The notes: generated by a model not told the origin, from the letters alone. DNA of 64,000 nt from Helicobacter marmotae (GCF_003364255.1 NZ_NXLR01000001.1:62001-126000), one strand, 5' to 3'; numbered from the stretch's first letter, positions 43,629 through 52,840 are shown. Numbers and translations: made by a program.

Positions 43629-44712
43629 ATGACAATCCTTATCACAGGAGGTGCCGGCTATATTGGCTCGGTTACAAATGCCCTCCTTAATACCTTGAAT
43701 ATAAAAACCATCGTGCTAGATAATCTTAGCCTCGGGCATAAAGCCGCACTTGAATTCGCCCCGCTAGATACCATCTCTCCCCTCGCACTCACATTTTTAA
43801 GCCACTTAGAGCGAATTTTTAACGGGGGGGGGGGATAAATACAATCTTTGTGCGCAATCTTGTGCCAATACGACCTTTGTCCAAGCCTCTTTAAGTGATA
43901 CAAATACCCTAAAACAAATCTTCTCTACCTACAATATCTCTTGTGTGCTGCATTTTGCTGCCTCTGCGTATGTGGGCGAGAGTGTAGCAAACCCCGCTAA
44001 GTATTATGAAAATAACATCACCTCCACATTAAATCTCCTCCAAGCTATGCTTAAGGGGAATTGTAAAAACATTATCTTTAGCTCCACTTGTGCCACTTAT
44101 GGCAACCCCCTTAGCCTCCCTATAAATGAGCTCCACCCCCAAAATCCCATTAATCCTTATGGTTACACAAAGCTTGTCATTGAGCAAATGCTAAAAGATT
44201 TTGCCCATGCTTATGGATTACGTTTTTGTGCTTTGCGTTATTTTAATGCCGCAGGGGCTAGTAATCTATTTAACCTTGGGGAATCTCACCATCCAGAGAC
44301 ACATCTTATCCCCATAATCATACAAAGTGCGCTAAAGCAAAGGGAGGGCTTTGAAGTCTATGGGGGCAATTTGGATACCAAAGATGGCAGTTGCGTGCGC
44401 GATTATATCCATATAGATGATTTAGGTGCAGCCCATATTTTAGCACTCTCTTATTGCTTAAATGGCGGGGCAAATCAAGCCTTTAATCTCAGCAATAATC
44501 AAGGCTACTCTGTGTTTGAAGTCATAAAAGCTATAGAAAAATATGCCCATACCAAACTCAACTACAGCATAAAGCCCAAAAGAGAGGGCGACCCTGCGGT
44601 TTTAATAGGAAGTAGTGAGAGGGCGCGGGAGATTTTAGGCTGGAGGGCGCATTTTAACCTAGAAAATATTATCCAAACTGCCTTGAGATGGCATACAAAC
44701 CCAAGATACTAA
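43629..44712 (+). CDS. galE: UDP-glucose 4-epimerase, phase-variable by a G11 tract, frame currently OFF
   Basis: Extended SDR enzyme interconverting UDP-Glc and UDP-Gal (or the N-acetyl forms) for surface glycans. N-terminal TILITGGAGYIGSVTNALL; then the frame stops at 43836 after RIFNGGGG. The remaining protein continues in another frame from GDKYNLCAQS across VLHFAASAYVGESVANPAKYYENN, the SSTCATYGNP Ser/Thr site, the YGYTK Tyr-x3-Lys catalytic pair, CALRYFNAAGA and DTKDGSCVRDYIHIDDLG to 44712. With ten G's the codons read GGG GGG GGG GAT AAA and a 360-residue enzyme results. Eleven G's give GGA TAA, an immediate stop. The gene opens the glycan cluster. Substrate preference is not readable. 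Confidence 0.92.
43824..43834 (+). repeat. G11 contingency tract in galE
   Basis: Eleven G followed by ATAAAT. ON at 10 (or 13) G's; OFF as given, with a TAA immediately after the tract. Confidence 0.9.
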
Positions 44713-44722
44713 AGGAGATAAG

Positions 44723-46150
44723 ATGAAAAAGGTTTTAATCATCGGGGCTGGTCCTGCGGGGCTAAGTGCGGGGAGAATCTTAGCCCAAGAGGGCTATAGT
44801 GTGGAGATATTTGAGAGTGAGCATTGCGTAGGGGGTATGAGCAAATCTTTCAACATATTTGAGCAAATCGTGGATTTAGGACCGCATAGATTCTTTAGTA
44901 AAGATAAGCATTTAAATGACTTTTGGCATAAGCACACAAATGGCGAATATGAGCGCATATCGCGCTTAACACGTATCTTTTATAATCATAAATTTTTCTA
45001 CTATCCTTTGCGTGGTTTTGATGCGCTTTTTAAGCTAGGCTTTATAAACTCCGGGCTTTGCGTGCTAAGCTATTTAAGGGCTAAAATAGCCCCCTTTAAG
45101 GGCAATAGCTTTGAATCTTGGGTAGCAAATGCCTTTGGCTATAGGCTCTATAGCATATTTTTCAAATCCTACACAGAAAAGCTCTGGGGGATAGCGTGCA
45201 GCGAGCTAGATAGCGATTTTGCCGCACAGAGAATTAAGGGCTTAAATCTCTATGAGGCAATCAAAAGTGCCTTTTTAAGCGGTGGCGGTGAAAAACACAA
45301 AACTTTAGTTGATGAGTTTAGCTACCCAAGCAAGGGCTGCGGGGTCGTGTATGAAAATATGGCACAAGCTATTATCGCGCTAGGAGGCAAGATACACACA
45401 AACACTCAAGTGAAGGGCATACAAACACACAATAAAAAGGCAAAGGCACTCCTCACCAATAAGGGCATTGTTGAGGGGGATATTATCATCTCAAGCGCGC
45501 CTTTTGATGAAATGGTATGCTCTTTAGATGAGCTAGAGCCAGAGATTAAAGCCCTAGCAAGTAAGCTCAAATTTCGCAATACGATTTTAGTCTATATCGA
45601 GGTAGAGGCAAAGCAAGCTAAATTTGAGGATAATTGGATTTATGTACATAGTCCTAATGCCAAAACAGGCAGGATTACTAATTTTGCAAATTGGAGTGCG
45701 GGGCTTAGATGTGGCAAAAATGAGGCGATTTTATGCCTTGAATATTGGGCAAATGATGATGAAGCCATCTATAAGCTAGAAGATAAAGCCCTCATTCATA
45801 TAGCAAAGCAAGATTTGCTAGATTCCAAACTCATAGCTAGCCCTCAAGCCCTAAAGCGCGCGTATGTCAAAAGATTACACAAAAGCTATCCCGTCTATAC
45901 AAGTGGCTATAAAGAAGACTTGCATAAAATCTATCAAGCCCTAGAAAGTTTTGAAAATTGCTATTTCATCGGGCGCAATGGGAGCTTTAAATACAATAAC
46001 CAAGACCATAGCATACTTATGGGGCTAAAATGTGCAGAGAAAATCTTAGGGAAAAATGTAGATTTATGGCATATCAACACAGATTATGACTACCAAGAGG
46101 GCAAGGCAGAAGATAAAACGGAGGGCATAACGCATGGGAGCAATCAATAA
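44723..46150 (+). CDS. FAD-dependent NAD(P)-binding oxidoreductase/mutase-like protein of the glycan cluster
   Basis: 475 residues. N-terminal dinucleotide site KKVLIIGAGPAGLSAGRILAQEGYSVEIFE with VGGMSKSF, the pattern of UDP-galactopyranose mutase and protoporphyrinogen-oxidase-like flavoproteins. Further signs are DLGPHRFFSKDKHLNDFW, FFKSYTEKLWGIACSELDSDFAAQRI, and a C-terminal GRNGSFKYNNQDHSILMGLKCAEKI flavin-binding loop. Usual in LPS/capsule clusters, where related proteins act on sugar nucleotides, but the reaction here is unknown. AAAGGAGATAAG before the ATG, 11 bases after galE; no homopolymer tract inside. Confidence 0.8.
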   Translation: MKKVLIIGAGPAGLSAGRILAQEGYSVEIFESEHCVGGMSKSFNIFEQIVDLGPHRFFSKDKHLNDFWHKHTNGEYERISRLTRIFYNHKFFYYPLRGFDALFKLGFINSGLCVLSYLRAKIAPFKGNSFESWVANAFGYRLYSIFFKSYTEKLWGIACSELDSDFAAQRIKGLNLYEAIKSAFLSGGGEKHKTLVDEFSYPSKGCGVVYENMAQAIIALGGKIHTNTQVKGIQTHNKKAKALLTNKGIVEGDIIISSAPFDEMVCSLDELEPEIKALASKLKFRNTILVYIEVEAKQAKFEDNWIYVHSPNAKTGRITNFANWSAGLRCGKNEAILCLEYWANDDEAIYKLEDKALIHIAKQDLLDSKLIASPQALKRAYVKRLHKSYPVYTSGYKEDLHKIYQALESFENCYFIGRNGSFKYNNQDHSILMGLKCAEKILGKNVDLWHINTDYDYQEGKAEDKTEGITHGSNQ

Positions 46151-46599
46151 TGGCACTACAAATAAAGCCAGCAATGCAGCCTATATAAGCTACTATGCCT
46201 TGAGTAAGCAAGAAACTCTAAGTGGCAACAAAGTTTTGTTAGCTCTTGGGGGAGCGCGAAGTAAAGGCGAAGAATTGCTCTTGTCTGCTAAAGACTCTTT
46301 AAGAGAAACACTGGAGACGTTCTTAACTTGTCATTCTAAGCATTGCGAAGAATCTCTAAGGGAATCACTAAAGAATCCGTCATTTTGGCATCACGAGGGA
46401 AGGCGTAGCCTGACCGAAGAATCTCTTTTATCTACTAGAGACTCTTCAAAAGAATCACTAGTCGCCAACAGCAATTCTTCAGGGCTGAAGACAAAAGATA
46501 TGACAAAAGGACAGCATTTGCTAGCAATCCAAAGGGAGATTCTTTAGCCTTGTTATGGCTTCTTGCACACAATCATAAACCAACACTCAAGGGGTAAAA
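46151..46599. repeat. Intergenic CATTCTGAG-type elements inside the glycan cluster
   Basis: 449 bp. A 137-codon frame across it (46134-46547) is rejected as a repeat product (CHSKHCEESLRESL, FWHHEGRRSLTEESL). Elements: TTTGTTAGCTCTTGGGG...GAAGAATTGC, CTTGTCATTCTAAGCATTGCGAAGAATCTC, TTTTGGCATCACGAGGG...GAAGAATCTC, and CTAGTCGCCAACAGCAATTCTTCAGG. Confidence 0.7.
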
Positions 46600-47874
46600 A
46601 TGTATAAAACCTATGACAAATGTATTTTCGCGCTCTTTGTGGTATTTTGCGCGCTCTTTTATGCGAACTCTTTTAGGGGTGTGTTTATCGATGTAGAGAG
46701 CCATATCCCCGCTACGATTTTAGCCCAAAAATATGGCTATGATTTAGCAGGCTATGGGCTAAGCTTTGTTAGTGCAGATGGTGTAGAGCACACCTATGGG
46801 GCGGGGGCTTTTGAAATTTTAGATAAAAATATTACACCTCACTCCTTTTCGCACTATACCTCAACTATTGGTTTGCAGGGCTTTATATATGCTGCTATTT
46901 ATCAAGCCCTATCTCCATTTTTTGATACTCTAAAACCCCTTTATGCTATCAATGCCCTTTTAAACGCAGCAGCTCTAAGTCTGCTCCTTGTGCTTATAGC
47001 AAGAATCTTCTCTCTTGGCTTTGGTGTGGTCTTTGCCTGCTCGCTTTTTGCTCCTTGGGTAATCAAATTTAATACCTCTCTATACTTTTCCTTTACGAGC
47101 TTTATTCTCCCCTCTATTTGTGCCTTTAGCCTTTATCTCGTGCTTTTCTCCACAATGAGCGGGGGGGGGGATAAGGAGAAAGTAAGAGGGAAACTCATGG
47201 CATTATTTCTAGGATATGGCTTCTGTGTGGCATTACGTGCAAGTTTGAGTTATGAATTTATCACAAGCATAGTGGCATTTTCACTTTCACCCTTTTTAAT
47301 CGCCGCTCTCTATAGCCTTTTAAATAAAAACACTCACTGCCCGAGCATGAAGATACTCCCTCTTAAAAAGAGTATTTTAGCATTTCTCCTCCTTTTGCTT
47401 GCTAGTATTTTAGGCTTTGCTTGTGTATTTATATATCATACATATATCCGTGGGGGCGGGGATTTCCTCTTAGGGCTAAAGGATATTTATGAGCGTGATT
47501 TTTTACGCAGAATGATAGGAGGCAAGGGGGAGAATTTCACTCATCCGCTGATTATAGAATCTCTCAATGCAAGCATATTTAATGTGATTAAAACATATCT
47601 TAACTTCCAACCCATAAAATACCTCCTTCCCCTTTGTGTATTTGTGATTTTAAAAGAGCAAAATACATCCTATAAGAGCTTTTATATCGCACTTTTAGTG
47701 TGCTTTTATCTCCCTGCACTTAGCTGGTTTATCTTTGGGAAAGCCCATAGTTATGTGCATACGCATTTTTGCTTTGTGCTTTACTATCTTGGCTTTGTGG
47801 CTAGCCTAATGTATATCCCCGCTCACAGCCTCTACCTCACTTATAAGGAAAAATATGCAAAAACACAAACTTGA
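46600..47874 (+). CDS. Polytopic membrane protein, GT-C-glycosyltransferase-like; phase-variable G10 tract, ON
   Basis: 424 residues with about ten membrane helices (first at 9-27, then from about 100 to the end). The N-terminal loop after helix 1 has acidic residues (FRGVFIDVESHIPATILAQ), as in GT-C enzymes that use lipid-linked sugars, but I see no decisive motif. The tract codes STMSGGGDKEKV (residues about 186-194) in a cytoplasmic or periplasmic loop between helices; ten G's keep the frame open. Eleven would give an immediate TAA. Overlaps the next gene by 20 bases, and both share the same general topology. Likely role: sugar transfer or glycan export in the cluster, by context only. Confidence 0.75.
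   Translation: MYKTYDKCIFALFVVFCALFYANSFRGVFIDVESHIPATILAQKYGYDLAGYGLSFVSADGVEHTYGAGAFEILDKNITPHSFSHYTSTIGLQGFIYAAIYQALSPFFDTLKPLYAINALLNAAALSLLLVLIARIFSLGFGVVFACSLFAPWVIKFNTSLYFSFTSFILPSICAFSLYLVLFSTMSGGGDKEKVRGKLMALFLGYGFCVALRASLSYEFITSIVAFSLSPFLIAALYSLLNKNTHCPSMKILPLKKSILAFLLLLLASILGFACVFIYHTYIRGGGDFLLGLKDIYERDFLRRMIGGKGENFTHPLIIESLNASIFNVIKTYLNFQPIKYLLPLCVFVILKEQNTSYKSFYIALLVCFYLPALSWFIFGKAHSYVHTHFCFVLYYLGFVASLMYIPAHSLYLTYKEKYAKTQT
47161..47170 (+). repeat. G10 contingency tract in the first membrane-protein gene
   Basis: Ten G's then ATAAGG; read GGG GGG GGG GAT AAG (ON). Confidence 0.9.
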
Positions 47875-49490
47875 CTTTCTTATCGCACTTACTTTAGCCC
47901 TAAGTGCCTTTATCTTAGGTGCGCTCAATCTCCACGATGGGCAAACTTGGAGTGGAGAAGACGGAGGGAATGGCGACTTTGCCCAATACCTCTTGCAAGC
48001 CATTGCCTTAAATGAGGGGCGCATTAGCGAATTTATTGAAAAAAGTGCTTTTATGACGCTTAACTCCTATGATGGAATGGGTCCTATCATCTATCCTTGG
48101 GGGTATCCGCTCCTTTTAAGCTTAGGCATAAAGGTTTTTGGCTTGCATATCTTAAGCCTAAAATATATCAACCTCATTTTCTTTGCCTGCTTTGTGGGAG
48201 GATTTTATATCTTTTGCAAGAATACAATGGAGCGCAAACTTGCCATTTATGGGGCTTTGCTCTTTGTGTGTAGTCCGTATTTTGTGCATTTTCATAATCG
48301 CCTCTTAAGTGATGTACCCTTTATGTGTGTAGGCTTTTTAGGAGCGATTCTTTTACAAAAATATTTTATGCCCCCCCCCCGCAGGGCGTTTCAAGCCTAC
48401 ATTATTAAAGCAAATTATAGCAGCCTTAAGTTTAGGTGCGGTGTTTATTGTAGCCTTTCTTATCCGCTCTAATGGCATTCTCCTTCCCCTTAGTTTTTGT
48501 GCGATTCTCCTCTCTCTTTATATTTCTAAACTCCTAGCACATAGATTTTATAAGATTCCACTCTTGCAGCCTCCTTTATGGGCGCAAGTGCTGCCTATGG
48601 TTGTGTTTATCTGCGGTTATAGCTTAATGAATGTATATCTCCCTAATGGCGGGGCAGGGCACCCAAGCATGGGTTTAGAGGCATTAAGTGTGAAAAGTAT
48701 TTTAGGCAATGTGTTTTATTATGGCAATATCTTCCAAGATTTCTTCCCCCTGCTTGCAAGTGCTGCTCTAGTCTTAAGTGCGCCATTTTGCTGCTATGGG
48801 ATATATCAAAACTTCTACAAACATTTTGGGATTATGGTATTTTGTGCAAGTGTTTTTGCGCTCAATGTCATCTGGCCCTTTACGCAAGGGCTTCGATTTG
48901 TCTTTGTTTTGCTCCCTTTTTGTGTGTATTACACACTTTTAGGATTTCACGCACTTTTGGGCAAAAGAGAAACCACCAGTGAGGCAACTTGTCATTCTAA
49001 GGGCTTTATGCCCGAAGAGTCCCTAAACCAATCACTGCTTGCTAACAAAGATTCTTCGCTTCAATCAACAATACGCCAAATATGCAAAATAAGCTTTATC
49101 TTAACTCTATGTATCTTTATATATTATGACCTTAAAGAAATAATCCCCAATGTGCGCGCTAAAGCCCAATTCCACCAAGATGTCTATAGTAAAGAAGCCC
49201 TAGAGATGTATCGCATCATCAAAGAGCACACTAGAGAAGATGACATTATCGCCTTTTTCCAGCCTAAAATTCTCTATCTTATGACCGATCGCCTAGCCCT
49301 CTACCAACACCAATCCTGCCTAGAGATAGAATCTTGCGCCCTAGCCTTTATGCAAAATGTGCAATATATGCTAATAAGAGAAGAGGAGAAATATATTTAT
49401 CTTTTATACCAAAAGCACCTACACAAAGTCGCCCAAAATGCAACACTAGGACTATATAGAGTGAATTTTAGCTATAATGCTACACCTTAA
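47855..49490 (+). CDS. Polytopic membrane glycosyltransferase-like protein (GT-C/PMT type), phase-variable C10 tract, frame OFF; contains an in-frame repeat element
   Basis: The N-terminal part (47855 on, 172 codons to the tract) has a GT-C look: LDFLIALTLALSAFILGAL, then GEDGGNGDFAQYLLQAIALNEGR with acidic loop residues, then NRLLSDVPFMCVGFLGAIL. After KYFM comes C10 (48371-48380), which sends the frame to a stop at 48473. The true continuation (AGRFKPTLLKQIIAALSLGAVFIVAFLIRSNG) runs in another frame to 49490; nine C's would give 544 residues. Residues coded by 48988-49060 (CHSKGFMPEESLNQSLLANKDSS) come from a CATTCTGAG-type repeat lying in frame in a soluble loop. ATG 47855 with AAGGA upstream. 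Confidence 0.8.
48371..48380 (+). repeat. C10 contingency tract in the second membrane-protein gene
   Basis: Ten C's followed by GCAGGGCG. Nine (or 12) would read CCC CCC CCC GCA GGG CGT and join both halves; as given it is OFF. Confidence 0.88.
48988..49060 (+). repeat. CATTCTGAG-type repeat element embedded in a coding sequence
   Basis: CTTGTCATTCTAAGGGCTTT...GCCCGAAGAGTCCC...CAATCACT...GATTCTTCGCTT matches the left arm, centre and right arm of the intergenic family with some decay. It adds a hydrophilic loop without breaking the frame of the membrane protein. Confidence 0.8.
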
Positions 49491-49508
49491 TTCACACAAA
49501 GGAAAGTC

Positions 49509-50447
49509 ATGGTAAGCAAAAAAATATTGGTAACAGGAGGAGCTGGATTCTTAGGCTCGCATTTATGTGAAAGACTACTAGAAGGCAATAATGAAGTGCT
49601 CTGCGTGGATAATCTCTTCACAGGCACAAAGGCAAATATCGCCCACCTCCTCTCTAACCCGCGCTTTGAATTTATGCGCCATGATGTAACTTTCCCGCTA
49701 TATGTGGAAGTTGATGAAATCTACAATCTCGCCTGCCCTGCTTCTCCTGTGCATTATCAATTTGACCCTGTGCAAACCACCAAAACTTCCGTAATGGGGG
49801 CTATCAATATGCTAGGGCTGGCTAAAAGAGTAAAGGCTAAAATCTTGCAAGCAAGCACAAGCGAAGTCTATGGCGACCCAGAGATACACCCTCAGAGAGA
49901 ATCCTACAAAGGCTCTGTGAATCCTATCGGCATTAGGGCGTGCTATGATGAGGGCAAGCGATGTGCAGAAACACTCTTTTTTGACTATCAAAGGCAGCAT
50001 AATCTCAATATAAAAGTGATGAGAATTTTTAACACATATGGACCGCGTATGCACCCAAATGATGGGCGCGTGGTAAGTAATTTCATTATCCAAGCCCTAA
50101 AGGGAGAAGATATTACCATTTATGGAGAGGGCAAGCAAACGCGCAGCTTTTGCTATGTGTCTGACTTAATCGAGGGTATGATAAGACTTATGGAAAGCAG
50201 AGATGGATTCTATGGACCTGTAAATATAGGCAACCCCAAAGAATTTAGTATGCTTGAATTAGCCAACCTCGTGCTAGAGCTCACGCAATCAAAATCTAAA
50301 CTCATATTTTGCCCCCTCCCTCAAGATGACCCAAAGCAAAGGCAGCCAGATATTAGCTTAGCTAAAAAGGAGCTCAAATGGCAGCCTACTATCGAGCTTG
50401 AAACGGGTTTAAAGCAAACTATCGCTTATTTTAAGAATCTTATATGA
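49509..50447 (+). CDS. UDP-glucuronate decarboxylase (UDP-xylose synthase)
   Basis: 312 residues. Extended SDR that oxidises and decarboxylates UDP-GlcA to UDP-xylose in the cytoplasm. [19 protein letters not shown] (NAD site), [46 protein letters not shown] (UXS hallmark ACPASPxHYQ-PxxTxKT), [36 protein letters not shown] (Tyr-x3-Lys), [23 protein letters not shown]. All UXS signatures are present. It overlaps the GT90 gene by four bases, so both products are made together; this pairing points to a xylosylated glycan. Confidence 0.93.
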   Translation: MVSKKILVTGGAGFLGSHLCERLLEGNNEVLCVDNLFTGTKANIAHLLSNPRFEFMRHDVTFPLYVEVDEIYNLACPASPVHYQFDPVQTTKTSVMGAINMLGLAKRVKAKILQASTSEVYGDPEIHPQRESYKGSVNPIGIRACYDEGKRCAETLFFDYQRQHNLNIKVMRIFNTYGPRMHPNDGRVVSNFIIQALKGEDITIYGEGKQTRSFCYVSDLIEGMIRLMESRDGFYGPVNIGNPKEFSMLELANLVLELTQSKSKLIFCPLPQDDPKQRQPDISLAKKELKWQPTIELETGLKQTIAYFKNLI

Positions 50448-51430
50448 AAAACAACTATCTTCTCTATAATCTCAAAGGCATTGCACGTAGCCTAAGTATA
50501 TTCTTACCCAAAAACCGCGAGAAGATTCTCCATAATGTGCAGGATAGAGCAGATATTAGCTATATCAAAGAGCGTGTAGATTATTATTGTCAGCTAGAGA
50601 AGCAAGTCAAACTTGATAGTGAGGCAAAAAGCTTAGACTTCTTACGCTTCACTCGTAAAAAAAGTGTGTATTTCTTTGATACCTATGAATATGCGCGCTA
50701 CTTCCCTCAACATTTTAGGGCGCATTTTGCATTTGGTGATATAAATTATATCTGCCCTAAACCCTCTATCACTAAATCCCGCCCGATTAAAGCCCAGATG
50801 TCGCTAGATTCTGCTGGGGGGGGGGATAAAGACATTTCTTATGCCAACTCAACTTTGCTAAATCTTGAAAAAGTGCGGCATTTTACTTTTATTAAAGACC
50901 CCTATAGTTTTGAAGAGAAGCAAAATCTGCTTTTTTATCGCGGGGGGATTTACCAACCTCATCGTGTGAAGTTTTTTGAACGCTACTTCAATCACCCGCT
51001 TTGTGATTTAGGACATACCGGAAGTAAAAGCGTGCATAAAGAGTGGCAAAAGCCAAAAATCGGTATTGCCAAACACTTACCCTATAAATTTCTTCTCTCC
51101 TTAGAGGGTAATGATGTAGCCAGCAACCTTAAATGGGTGATGAGCTCAAATTCTCTGCCGATTATGCCAGAGCCCAAATTTGAAACATGGTTTATGGAGG
51201 GCAAACTTATAGCCAATGTGCATTATGCCAAGATAGCAAGTGATTATTCAGACCTAGAGGAGAGGCTAGAATATTTTATCACCCACCCCAATGAGGCAAA
51301 AGCCATTATCGCTAATGCCCATGAGTATATAGAGCAATTTCTTAACCCACAAAGAGAATCTATCATATCCCTTTTAGTGCTTGAGAAGTACTTTTACTAT
51401 ACGGGACAGCTAGAGAGATTGCGGATATAA
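50444..51430 (+). CDS. Glycosyltransferase family 90 (LpsA/CAP10-like), phase-variable G10 tract, ON
   Basis: 328 residues. GT90 pattern: [43 protein letters not shown] (R-G), then [45 protein letters not shown], the G-N-D-x-A-S-N-L-KW core that binds the nucleotide sugar, and a C-terminal [21 protein letters not shown]. Bacterial members act on LPS; eukaryotic members include xylosyl- and glucosyltransferases. The UDP-xylose synthase directly upstream suggests xylose as donor sugar. The tract codes SAGGGDKDI at about 123-131 between two conserved parts. ATG overlaps the upstream stop (ATGA). Confidence 0.87.
   Translation: MKNNYLLYNLKGIARSLSIFLPKNREKILHNVQDRADISYIKERVDYYCQLEKQVKLDSEAKSLDFLRFTRKKSVYFFDTYEYARYFPQHFRAHFAFGDINYICPKPSITKSRPIKAQMSLDSAGGGDKDISYANSTLLNLEKVRHFTFIKDPYSFEEKQNLLFYRGGIYQPHRVKFFERYFNHPLCDLGHTGSKSVHKEWQKPKIGIAKHLPYKFLLSLEGNDVASNLKWVMSSNSLPIMPEPKFETWFMEGKLIANVHYAKIASDYSDLEERLEYFITHPNEAKAIIANAHEYIEQFLNPQRESIISLLVLEKYFYYTGQLERLRI
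50816..50825 (+). repeat. G10 contingency tract in the GT90 gene
   Basis: Ten G's then ATAAAGAC; read GGG GGG GGG GAT AAA (ON). One extra G gives GGA TAA. Confidence 0.9.
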
Positions 51431-51917
51431 GCCCTCTTATTATGGAGCCTTGAGAGTTTTTAACACTTCATTGCATAGCTTTTAAGGCTTTGGGCACGGG
51501 AGGCAAAGTTTGGCAAATACTTCGCGGTTTGGGAACTCTAAAGAAGTAAAGCTAGGGCTATTAGGATTCCATAAAAGGAACTTAGTTTGTCATCTCAAGT
51601 GCCTCCTTTAGTAGGCGAAGAATCTCTTTTAGCGACTAGTGATTCGGACAGAGATTCTTCGGTCGCACCTTGTGCTCCCTCAGAATGACAAAATAACGGA
51701 GTCGCTGGTGATTCGGGCGAAGTTTCCTCACAATGCTTGGAATGACAAACTAATTTCCTTTGCAGGTGTTTATTATGTATGGGCTTCCCTTGCGGGTAAG
51801 CCCCCTTTTATCAACTTACAAAATAAGCTAAACAAGTAAAGTTTATCATTTATTTTTCTTTCATTTGTAAAGTGAAACTTGACTTTTTAAGTCAATGCGT
51901 TACGCAAATTTCACAAA
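51431..51917. repeat. Intergenic block of repeats before cysK
   Basis: About 490 bp, no gene. 51440-51457 repeats TTATGGAGCCTTGAGAGT from 32490-32507. 51480-51560 (TTTGGCAAATACTTCGCGGTTTGG) is an inverted, diverged match of 1905-1990. 51588-51690 is a CATTCTGAG-type element (TTTGTCATCTCAAGTG...GAAGAATCTC, TAGCGACTAGTGATTC, AGAGATTCTTCGGTCGC...CCTCAGAATGACAAA). 51700-51760 is a further decayed half. Confidence 0.7.
51879..51895. promoter_or_regulatory. Perfect palindrome in the cysK promoter region
   Basis: TTGACTT-TTT-AAGTCAA, two 7-base arms around TTT, 31 bases before the cysK ATG. It contains a TTGAC -35-like hexamer and could be an operator or a short hairpin in the leader. Confidence 0.35.
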
Positions 51918-51925
51918 AAGGATAA

Positions 51926-52834
51926 ATGATGAAGATTGCTTCTGATATTACAGACATTATTGGCAATACGCCTATTTTACATCTCCATGCAATAGCGCCA
52001 AACCTTTATGGCAAGTGCGAGTTTCTCAATCCTAGCCATTCGGTGAAAGACCGCCCTGCATACGCGATGATAAAAGAGGCATTAGAGAGTGGTAAGATTA
52101 ATAAACACAGCACGATTGTGGAATGCACAAGCGGAAATATGGGGATTTCCTTAGCGATGATTTGTGCGAGTTTGGGGCTTAAGATTATCATTACTATGCC
52201 GGAGTCAATGAGTATAGAACGGAGGAAAATGATGCAATTCTTTGGGGCAGAGCTTGTGCTCACTCCTGCAAGTGGGGGTATGAGGGGGGCTTTTGAGAGG
52301 GCAGAAGAAATTTTAAAATCCACTCCAAATGCCTTTATGCCAAGTCAGTTTGAAAATCCTGCTAATGTTAAGATGCACAAACAAACCACAGCCATTGAAA
52401 TTTATGAGAGCTTTGAGGGGAAATTGGATTACTTTGTCGCTGGCTTTGGCACAGGAGGGACAATTAGCGGTGTGGGTGAAGTCTTAAAAGACAAAATCCC
52501 ATCCATTAAGATTATTGGCGTAGAGCCTGCTGCTTCACCGCTTTTAAGTAAAGGTGAGGCGGCTGGGCATAAGATACAAGGCATAGGGGCAAATTTCATT
52601 CCTAAGATTCTCAATAGAGAAGTGATTGATAGCATTGAGTTAGCTGAAAACGAAGCTTCTATAGCTATGGCACAGAGACTTGGTAAGCTAGGCATTATGG
52701 TGGGCATAAGCAGTGGGGCAAACGTATCTGTCGCGCTAAAAATTGCACAAGCCAATCCAAATGCCAAAGTCTTAACTATGCTTAATGACACCGCAGAACG
52801 TTATCTCTCCACAGATTTATTCAATACCCTTTAG
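51926..52834 (+). CDS. cysK: Cysteine synthase (O-acetylserine sulfhydrylase type)
   Basis: 302 residues. PLP enzyme of fold type II: GNTPILHLHAI, CEFLNPSHSVKDRPAYAMI (Lys for PLP), the phosphate/substrate loop TSGNMGISLAMICASLGLKIIITMPESMS (SGN-M-G instead of the usual SGN-T-G), GTGGTISGVGEVLK, and GISSGANVSVALKIA. Makes L-cysteine from O-acetylserine and sulfide; close relatives are cystathionine beta-synthases of bacteria, which cannot be excluded. AAAAGGATAA before two adjacent ATG codons. Confidence 0.9.
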   Translation: MMKIASDITDIIGNTPILHLHAIAPNLYGKCEFLNPSHSVKDRPAYAMIKEALESGKINKHSTIVECTSGNMGISLAMICASLGLKIIITMPESMSIERRKMMQFFGAELVLTPASGGMRGAFERAEEILKSTPNAFMPSQFENPANVKMHKQTTAIEIYESFEGKLDYFVAGFGTGGTISGVGEVLKDKIPSIKIIGVEPAASPLLSKGEAAGHKIQGIGANFIPKILNREVIDSIELAENEASIAMAQRLGKLGIMVGISSGANVSVALKIAQANPNAKVLTMLNDTAERYLSTDLFNTL

Positions 52835-52840
52835 TTGTAT

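Noticed and set aside
46134-46547. 137-codon open frame after the FAD oxidoreductase gene
   Set aside because: Apart from the first codons it is made of CATTCTGAG-type repeats (CHSKHCEESLRESL, HHEGRRSLTEESL); no ribosome site, and the same peptide pattern appears from every repeat block.
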